From the NCBI GenBank assembly GCA_000611775.1, contig KK106981.1, forward strand, positions 751,592-815,591: DNA of 64,000 bases, given 5' to 3'. Each line of letters opens with the position of its first letter. Within the stretch, counting starts at the first letter, position 1. Position numbers and translations under genes: made by a program. Positions 57,157 to 64,000 of this stretch are shown piece after piece. Under the pieces are notes generated by a model. That model saw only the letters and a list, made by a program, of their open reading frames with translations. It searched no databases and was not told the DNA's origin. This stretch comes from Umbilicaria muhlenbergii (Eukaryota; Ascomycota; Lecanoromycetes; Umbilicariales; Umbilicariaceae).

Positions 57157-58182
57157 ATGGGTCCGGGCCGATTTAACAATTATGCGGATGCTCCTGCTTT
57201 GTTACTGCCGCCTCAGCAGTATCCCTTCACTCCGTCCTCCCAATCCCCGGCCTATACTCCGGGCAACTCAGGACGGTCCCATCTCAACTTTTCCCAATGG
57301 ACCCCTCCAAGCTCCTCCACCCCGGTCACGACAAACCCGTCACGCAAACGATCACGCGCACACAGCATCGAAGACGACTCCTACTTTCCCGCAAACGTGG
57401 CTTCGGTAGTCACAAAGTGTGCCGTGGAGCCGATTTATGGCGAAGGCATGATGCTGATCAACCCAGCCAGTGGTCTGGGAATCTCCGCGGAAAGTCAGAC
57501 GGGGACATGGTATGAGGAACAGCAAGAGGCGGAGCGCATCGCTGCTATCCAAGCAGCTGCGACACTCGCGCAACAACCACAAGCACCGTCGCTGCACAGC
57601 CGGAAGAGCCAACGGCTCGATACCTCTTCCACCAACGAATTTGCATCGAGCGCTCCTCTCACGCCAGCAAGCAGTCCGACAAAGTCGAGACCCGAGAAGC
57701 CGACGATCGATTACTTTACACACCTGCTCGGGGTTGGCTGGTCGCGGGTGGCTATTGACAACGATGTCCGTGCGGCCGCGCGGGGGTGGGCAAAGTACAT
57801 TGAGAACCACTATCCTGTGACAGGAGCGGAGATCTTGCTGCAGAGCAGGGGTCTGGATGCCTGCTTGGTCGGAGCACAACAAGGGTACTTTCTGTTCAAG
57901 GAGGATTTGAGTGAGGGCCGTTTGGTCGGGTCGAACTGGGAGACTTGTTTGTCGAATCTGCAGAGCACTCCGATGGCTTTCGAAGGCGTTGAGACATTGC
58001 AGGCTGCCCAAACGCCCAAGATTCAAGCCTCTTCCAGTGTTGTGGAGACTGCTTGTATCGTGTCGAATGAACCAAGAGTGAAGCTTGACTCAATGGAGGC
58101 AATCGCTGTAGTGGCGCCACCAGCGGCGGATATGTCGCCGGACGCGGCTGAAGGGCCAGATACTAGCATGGAACTCGATTGA
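57157..58182 (+). CDS. Conserved-looking fungal protein of unknown function
   Basis: Intronless, 341 aa. The N-terminal 200 residues are disordered and Ser/Pro rich with a basic NPSRKRSRAH patch that may serve as a nuclear signal, followed by a conserved-looking block YGEGMMLINPASGLGIS and WYEEQQEAERIAA. Residues about 185-275 form a folded domain: IDYFTHLLGVGWSRV, AARGWAKYIENHYP, GAEILLQSRGLDACLVG and GYFLFKEDLSEGRLVGSNW. The tail is acidic. I do not recognise the family; the layout suggests a nuclear regulatory protein. ATG at 57157 chosen over the upstream frame extension, which is UTR-like. Confidence 0.75.
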   Translation: MGPGRFNNYADAPALLLPPQQYPFTPSSQSPAYTPGNSGRSHLNFSQWTPPSSSTPVTTNPSRKRSRAHSIEDDSYFPANVASVVTKCAVEPIYGEGMMLINPASGLGISAESQTGTWYEEQQEAERIAAIQAAATLAQQPQAPSLHSRKSQRLDTSSTNEFASSAPLTPASSPTKSRPEKPTIDYFTHLLGVGWSRVAIDNDVRAAARGWAKYIENHYPVTGAEILLQSRGLDACLVGAQQGYFLFKEDLSEGRLVGSNWETCLSNLQSTPMAFEGVETLQAAQTPKIQASSSVVETACIVSNEPRVKLDSMEAIAVVAPPAADMSPDAAEGPDTSMELD

Positions 58183-59764
58183 CGCCTTTGCAGGCTTGAC
58201 GATAGGTTGGGGCGTTGAGGTTTGGTTACGGTTGGGATTGCACTCCGGCAATGGATTGCTGGTTTGACGGTCAGAACAGTGTTGGGGAAGCGGGGCAGGG
58301 GGGACTCGCGGAAGGGAAAACATACATACATCCAATGTCACAGCAGCCAGCATCGTTATGTGAACCAATCGGCGTTGGCGTATGTACTCTATCTTTAACA
58401 TCATAGCCTCCACAGGCACTCATTACCAGGGCTCATTCTCTGCAACTCGTCCATTATGTGGTATGATGCACTGCAGCATCCAACACGGCTGCCACCTCAC
58501 TGTAGTCAGCTACCCACAACTGGGCATGTGGACGTCGAGGTAGTGTACAGCTACGGAAACTGCATGTTGGCCGAAACCGTCCGAACACGAAAGCTGCACG
58601 TGAAACACCCCCCTGCGCCGATCTCGATTCGATTGGCGACTGAACGAGCAAAACGAATCGCCCACGACGTCATAGTCTACCGCTCGAGAAATTTATCAAC
58701 CGTCGCCCCCCCCCCCCGGTATCACCCATCTTCGCCCTCGCACTCAAACAGTGCTCTCCGCCCTCTCTCTCCCCTCCCACTCACCCCCCCATCTCCAACC
58801 TCGCCATCACCACCAAAACCCCCCCCTCCCCCCAACCTCCCACCCCCGCCCTCGTCACCGGCGCCCGCCCGCCTCTCCCCGTCACGACGCTCGGCCGCAG
58901 CCATGACATGAAGTCTGCGTGCGTGCGTGCGTGCGCGTGTGGACACGCAGTCGCAGCCGCTTCGCGGGAAGCGAAGGATATTTCTTGACGAGGGCGAGCG
59001 CGGGCGGGTGGATATGGGGAGGTGTGGTGGTGTGTGGACTGGATCGTCGGCGAGATTGAGGGATTGAGGGGGGGGAAGGCGCGACGGGGGGGGAGTAAAG
59101 TTGGGGGGAGGGTTTGGGGGGTCTAGCCCCCGGGGGAGGGGGGGGGTTGATGGTGGATGCGGGGATTGAGGGGACGGGTGAAAGGGTTGGGGGGGTGGGA
59201 GGATGTGGGGGTTTGATGTAGGTAAGGGTAAGGTGGGCATGCCTTTTGTGTTTGTTTTTTGACAGCGCCTCGTAGTCGTGGGGTGGGATTCAGTCGAATT
59301 TCGGTATTTCGTAGATTGGGGTTTCATAAGCCTGGTCTGGGGAGAGGGGGCAGGGGTAGGGTGGATGTGGAGGGTGGGGAGAGTCTGGCTGGGTTTTGCG
59401 GTTGGGGCGCTGTTGTCACTTGGAGCTGGGGTAGGGGTATTGCGGTACTGGCTGCTGTTGGTTGATGAGTGGCTTTGGGAGTTCTGTGGAGGGGAAGCTC
59501 GTTCGGGGCTTCCGTCTTCCTGTTCTTTCTCTTGGGAGATGGAGAGTTGCTCTATGAGAGTTGGCTTGGCAATGGGGGCATTGTCTTCATGACAGTTATC
59601 CTTGCTGATGGCTTGCCCATCGGCCTTCCTATCATCAGACTTGATGTGGACGAGGACGCTCCTGAAGCACGAAAATGATGTGTGGAGCCGGTTTGGGCGG
59701 TTTTCACCTCGGATGCTTGAGGCTAGCAGCTATACACCGGTGACGCGCGAGAAGGCTTGTTGGC
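58183..59764. other. Intergenic with opposing C-rich and G-rich blocks
   Basis: A C-rich block at 58705-58865 (including a run of 13 C) is followed by a GTGC microsatellite (58918-58936) and a G-rich block at 59050-59220. Long open frames here (for example 58456-58911) are due to biased composition. No gene called. Confidence 0.5.
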
Positions 59765-61082
59765 TTAGTGTCCCTTCTTCTCGCTACTTTTCATCTGTCC
59801 TTTCCTTTTCGTTACCCATCCGTCCATGGCCACATCCACCCCGCTGAGCCCCCTAGCCATCTTCTGCAAGCCCACGGGTAACAAGTCTAAAACTCCAATC
59901 CATCTCGCATAAGCTGGTTCGGTGATTATTCCGCCCTCGCCTCTATCTATCATCCCCACTATCTTCATCGCCAGATCGTTGACCTCCACGGTCGGTCCAA
60001 CGAATCGACTTACCGCGCTCGATTCGACACCATCGAAGAGCTCTGTGCTCAATTGCCCAGGTGTTACGAGTATGGTCTTGATGTGGGGGTTTCCCTGAGG
60101 AGGCGGGAGAGCGAGCTCGGCGGTGAGGGAAGCGTGGAAGGCGAGGAGGGCGGCTTTGGTGGCGGTGTAGACGGAGAGATGGGAGGCGCCGAGGTGCGCG
60201 AGGACGGAGGATATGGTTATTAGGTGGCCGCCTTCGGGGCGGTTGATGAGAGGCGGGATGAATCGTTTCGTTAAGTGGTAGTGGGAAAGAGTGTTGATGC
60301 GGAAGGAGCTGCGGAGATTGTGTTAGAGAAGAGCGCGTTGAAGTGTCAGAGAAGAGCGCATTGAAATGTCAGAGAAGAGCGCGTTGATGTGTCAGAGAAG
60401 AGCGCGTTGAAGTGGCATAGGTAGATGAATGGAGCTTACGCTTCGACCTCCTCCGGCGTCAGATCAAGGAACCGCTTCCCGTGCAAGATGGCTGCGTTGT
60501 TGATCAATATTGTAGGAGTGCCAAGCTGACGACAATCCGTCACAACATCGATCAGTATTTGTGGGCTTCTAGAGTGATGGATTTGGCCATGCGGCTATGT
60601 CGGAAGCTACATACATCCTCTACTATCTGTGCCCAGGTCTTGTCAACTTGCTCCTTATTCCCAACATCACAAGTATGAAAATCCACACCCTCAACTCCCG
60701 TCCTTTGATCCACCTCTTTCACGTCCATAACCGCCACGCTCGCGCCCCTCATCCCGTAGATCTCCGCAATACACAGTCCCAGCCCGCTCGCGCCGCCAGT
60801 AATAACAATTACTTCATCGGTCAAGTCAATATCGCGCGGCGGTCCATACGCGATGCGTTGGTTGAGGATAGACAGAAAGTAGAGGAGGGTAAGGAAAGAG
60901 GCGTAGGCGGTGGTATAGACGAAGGATGGTGCGTTGTAGGGGGTTGCTTGGGCGCGAAGGCACAGGGGGATCATCCATGCGACGAAAGGGTGGAAGATGG
61001 ATTTGGAGAAGACATGGAGGAGGAGGTCGAGCGTCAGGTGTTGATGCCATGGTTTGTCGGAGGTGGAGATGGAGGAAGCCAT
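59765..61082 (-). CDS. Membrane-anchored short-chain dehydrogenase/reductase (SDR16C/RDH10-like)
   Basis: Exons 61082-60615, 60525-60440 and 60308-59765 encode 365 aa; introns 89 and 131 bp. The N-terminus has hydrophobic segments (LDLLLHVFSKSIFHPFVAWM, YASFLTLLYFLSILN) that should anchor it to ER or lipid droplets. The SDR core has VIVITGGASGLGLCIAE, VAVMDVKE, NNAA restored across intron 1, ITISSVLAH and YTATK (catalytic Tyr and Lys), then LVTPGQLSTELF. Members oxidise or reduce lipophilic substrates such as retinoids or sterols; the substrate here is unknown. Intron 2 carries a 23-bp tandem repeat. Confidence 0.93.
60325..60416. repeat. 23-bp tandem repeat inside SDR intron, 4 copies
   Basis: Four near-identical 23-base units containing AGAGAAGAGCGCGTTGAA fill most of the 131-bp second intron of the SDR gene. 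They differ at two or three positions. Splice sites lie outside the array. Confidence 0.9.
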
Positions 61083-61668
61083 GGCTGTGCGTTGAGAAAG
61101 GGGGGGAGATGAAGCTATAGCTCAAGAGGCTGTTTGAAATTAGGCTCAGCGCCTAACATGAACGAGCGTAGTTGAGCAAAGAAGAAGTAAGCTGCAAAGC
61201 ATTGTGAGGATTAAGAAGCTGCGGGGATGGTTTGTCTATATACATGTTGATCCTCGGAAGGACTGAGGGTGGTTTCACATGAGTTTGAGGATGCCTGTCC
61301 CTGTCGCTGTTGCTGGCGCTGGCGAGGGGCAAGGCTGGGCGGTGGGGATTCTGCCAGGCTGCCACGTTAGGGCTGAGGACCGGGCTGGGGACAAGGCCCG
61401 TTGCACCTTCTTCACTGGTGTCGTCAGCATGTGACCCGCATGTGACCCGTTTGCGTGTGAATGGCTTTTGATGGTAGCACTGCTGCATTCCTTCCTGCCC
61501 CTTTCATTCATGACTTGGCCTAAACGAATGATTTCACAAAGAAAGCCAACTCATTTTCTCTTGAGCTCTTTGTTGATACCCACGTCGAGGTCAACACGCC
61601 CGTTTCTACTTCAAGGCTACTTACGGCACCCAATTCATCGATCATCGATTGTCTTCGAGCGTCTCGCT
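61083..61668. other. Divergent intergenic region
   Basis: Between the minus-strand SDR gene and the OGFr-domain gene. No motif called. Confidence 0.4.
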
Positions 61669-62328
61669 ATGGCTTCAGCTACAAAGGGCAAGGCTCGTCC
61701 AGAGCCCAAGGAGCCCTTGCTCGTCCGCTTCTACTCTCCGACCTCCCAAGGCACCGACCTCGAAGGCCGCACCCTCTCCACCATTCTCTCCTGGTCTAAT
61801 AGGAGACTAGAGTCATCCCATACCTATATCCAAACACTCTTCCCGGTGCCTGAACCCAGCCAATACAATAGTAGGGCGCCTCTCGTTGACCGCGCTACGT
61901 GCGACGCCTTCCGCTCACGGTCCGACCTACGTGACCGTCTCAGAGAGTCGTTGGTGTGCATGCTCCGCTTTTACGGCTTGGAACTTCAAATGAGCGGCGA
62001 GTCGGGATCAAGAGAGGTTGCCGTCGTACCGGGGACAAACTTCTTGGAGAGAGCGCCGTTATGGGTCGTGGGACGGAACCACAATCACCAACGTATGACC
62101 CGCATCATCCGCTCACTCCGCATACTCGGTCTAGAAGAGGAAGCCGCAGCATTCTACTCTAGGCTGGAGAGGATTTTCAGGGCGAATAGAGATATGATTG
62201 GGCGGCCAAGTTTGGACTTTTGGAGGAATGCAGCGGAGGATCCGTTGCATATACCACCTGACCGTAGCTTCTATGATGGGAAAGGGCTGGACTTTCTACG
62301 TGAGCTTCACGAGGAGAAAGCCAAGTAG
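61669..62328 (+). CDS. OGFr conserved-region protein
   Basis: 219 aa, intronless. Sequence opens MASATKGKARPEPKEPLLVR FYSP, then LSTILSWSNRRLESSHTYIQ TLFPVPEPSQYNSRAPLVD, which is the signature of the opioid growth factor receptor conserved domain. The later blocks VCMLRFYGLELQ, VVGRNHNHQRMTRIIRSLRI, LGLEEEAAAFYSRLERIF and SLDFWRNAAEDPL complete it. Fungal proteins with this domain have no known function; there is no opioid signalling in fungi, so the name describes only homology. The open frame extends upstream to 61468, but the first well-placed ATG with matching domain start is 61669. Confidence 0.88.
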   Translation: MASATKGKARPEPKEPLLVRFYSPTSQGTDLEGRTLSTILSWSNRRLESSHTYIQTLFPVPEPSQYNSRAPLVDRATCDAFRSRSDLRDRLRESLVCMLRFYGLELQMSGESGSREVAVVPGTNFLERAPLWVVGRNHNHQRMTRIIRSLRILGLEEEAAAFYSRLERIFRANRDMIGRPSLDFWRNAAEDPLHIPPDRSFYDGKGLDFLRELHEEKAK

Positions 62329-63323
62329 AGGGACGAGGAGGGGAGGGAGGCGAGGATCAAGTAGGCGACGGTCGCCGAGACGGATAGAGAGGCGGATATG
62401 GCAAAGGTCGGGGTGTGGGAGGCTGCTCAACTTCATCATACTAGCTTCCATGCTACAAAGGCCGTCTCTCTATCTTGCTGGCGTTATGAACTCGGCCGGA
62501 GATGCTTCGAAGGGGGTTCAGGGGACTTGTGTCAGCTCTACGCTGGCGTTGGTGGTCATTCGACTTTGCGTATGAGCTACCTAGGTACGCTAGTACAGAA
62601 AGATCTCCCAACAAGAACCGTGCTGCCTGTGCAATCATAGAGTGCCCAAACCATAACACGAGTATGATTGATGACTTGATAGGCAAGTGGAATCATGGCC
62701 GCCGTGCTGGAGTAGGCCAGCGTAGCCCGCGGATCCATGCCCAGCAGGTGCTGGGTACCCTGGTTTGCCACCAAGCCACCAACAAGTAGCGCCGGGAAGA
62801 CCTTGGCAGGCTAATCAAAGGATAATTGAACCTCATCCGATGTACGAGTACAACATAACGCAGACAGTGACATGAGAACGAGTATGTGTGCGAGACGTTT
62901 GACTTGAGAAGTTTTGCTTCACAGACAGTGTGACATTGATGCTTATATTTCGATCGCAGATGTATAATGAGGCCATTGATCACGACTTTTCACTGCAGCT
63001 CCAAGCGGCAAGCACTATTTGCCGCGCGGCCTATGCCATTAGGCCAATCTCAGGCGTCCAATGGCTTGTTTGTTGCTGGGTGCCAAAATACGCTGTCGTC
63101 ACTGATAGCTGCCTAAATTAATGGCAGTAAGAACATGCGAGCTACTCAAACGAAGGAGTACCGAGTACTTGCGAACACTGTCTTGCCACCCCTGTTCTTC
63201 AGCTGCTCAGAGAACGCCATCAGCCAGCTTCTAGAACTTTAGTCAGCGTCTTGTGAAAGCTCCCAGGAGTCTTCACGCTGACTGGGAGTAAGAACATATG
63301 TACTAAGCTGCGGCTGCAGGCGG
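62329..63323. other. Intergenic, one possible lone exon
   Basis: On the minus strand at about 62815-62610 an open stretch after an AG reads ALLVGGLVANQGTQHLLGM and IPLAYQVINHTRVM, hydrophobic and protein-like, but no start or second exon was found. Otherwise nothing recognised. Confidence 0.3.
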
Positions 63324-63575
63324 ATGTTCTTTTCCTATACCAGAGCTCTCCTTTCCTCCGCATCCTTGTTTGTTGCAGCGATCGCTCTCCTATGCTCCTG
63401 TGTTTCAGTGGCTCAACGTAAGTGTCGGCATTCATTTCGTCCCTTACGCACTCCCCGCTCCACATGCAGACTTAATTGTGACGAAGCGGTCAAGAAGGGT
63501 AACGCTTGGGACAGGATGGTATGGAAGGCCGTAGACAAGATAAGATTACGGGAACTTCCTTTGAGCCTAAGGTAA
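63324..63575 (+). CDS. Possible small secreted protein
   Basis: 83-codon frame starting MFFSYTRALLSSASLFVAAI followed by ALLCSCVSVAQ, a convincing signal peptide. A GTAAGT donor stands right after it (63420) and a possible acceptor at 63469; splicing would give a shorter 52-aa product. The unspliced mature part is basic with three cysteines. No family recognised. Could be chance. Confidence 0.3.
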   Translation: MFFSYTRALLSSASLFVAAIALLCSCVSVAQRKCRHSFRPLRTPRSTCRLNCDEAVKKGNAWDRMVWKAVDKIRLRELPLSLR

Positions 63576-64000
63576 TGGTCTGCATTGGCGACGACCGCTA
63601 CTTCGCAAGCGCTGGCTAGTACACTTATGGAACAGTCAGTACGAGAAGCAACACTGTCATCAGTAGTGGCACAGATCGCATGCTCGACTGCAGGCTTCGT
63701 TAACCTTATCATCTTGTTGGACAAGCGACTCAAGCCGCTAATGCAACGCTCATTGAGTCGTCTCCAGTTCAAGATCACAATTGGGGCCATTGATTACGAT
63801 GGCTGATAGATCCGTGCAACCATAGCGGAGGATTGTCCGAACTCAACAGCCACCCTTGCATCAACAGCCATTGTTATAGCCATTGACCCTACAACGACCG
63901 ATTGAACATCATGGTGATGACCAGGAGGGGCCGTTGCCCACAATGGGAGACCGGTATTCTGGTTATGCTCAATCGGGTGCTCACAACAAATCTATATGAG
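63576..64000. other. Window end, nothing recognised
   Basis: Two overlapping opposite-strand frames at 63413-63806 show no family feature. Confidence 0.35.

Noticed and set aside
58456-58911. 151-codon proline-rich frame
   Set aside because: Created by the C-rich tract; composition bias explains the lack of stops.

Overview
The window is nuclear DNA of a filamentous ascomycete (Pezizomycotina, probably a Dothideomycete; the class is a guess). Most protein genes are split by short GT-AG introns of about 48-130 bp. The gene set is typical of moulds: a very long hybrid histidine kinase carrying a kinase-like domain, a CAP20-type perilipin, a PLAC8 protein, a stomatin, and the conserved housekeeping genes SOF1, RPN6, SNF12 and RPL27. 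One assembly gap of 195 N lies at 46718-46912.

Layout. 1-1.4 kb: 3' part of a triose-phosphate/nucleotide-sugar transporter. 1.8-2.1 kb: a perfect 13-bp minisatellite of 25 copies. 3.0-10.5 kb (minus): an 8-exon group X hybrid histidine kinase of about 2344 aa. 11.5-18.8 kb: an SDR oxidoreductase, a small secreted protein, a DHCR24-like FAD oxidoreductase, an ankyrin relic and a 2OG-Fe(II) dioxygenase. 19.9-20.7 kb: a three-exon PLAC8 gene. 20.8-23.7 kb: repeat-rich DNA with an internally deleted DNA transposon. 23.8-30.6 kb: stomatin, SOF1, a cytochrome P450 relic and the proteasome subunit RPN6. 30.8-34.6 kb: an accessory island with a tandem duplication of an orphan gene and its promoter, plus dispersed repeats whose second copies lie inverted at 43.2-43.8 kb. 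35.2-37.2 kb: a patatin-like phospholipase ending in a C2H2-like finger. 38.5-40.2 kb: the SWI/SNF subunit SNF12. 41.3-42.2 kb: an F-box gene interrupted by an in-frame TGA. 44.8-45.5 kb: CAP20/perilipin. 46.3-52.5 kb: a giant coiled-coil protein with about a dozen degenerate repeats. 53.1-53.8 kb: RPL27. 54.5-55.3 kb: two tRNA-like Pol III units with long inserts. 55.9-63.6 kb: two unknown proteins, a second SDR gene, an OGFr-domain gene and a doubtful small secreted protein.

The genes do not form a pathway or biosynthetic cluster. Conserved housekeeping genes alternate with accessory stretches (13-23 kb, 27-35 kb, 41-44 kb, 54-56 kb) that carry relics, orphan genes and non-LTR repeats. I worked out exon structures by hand from reading frame, splice signals and family motifs; total lengths divide by three in every spliced model.
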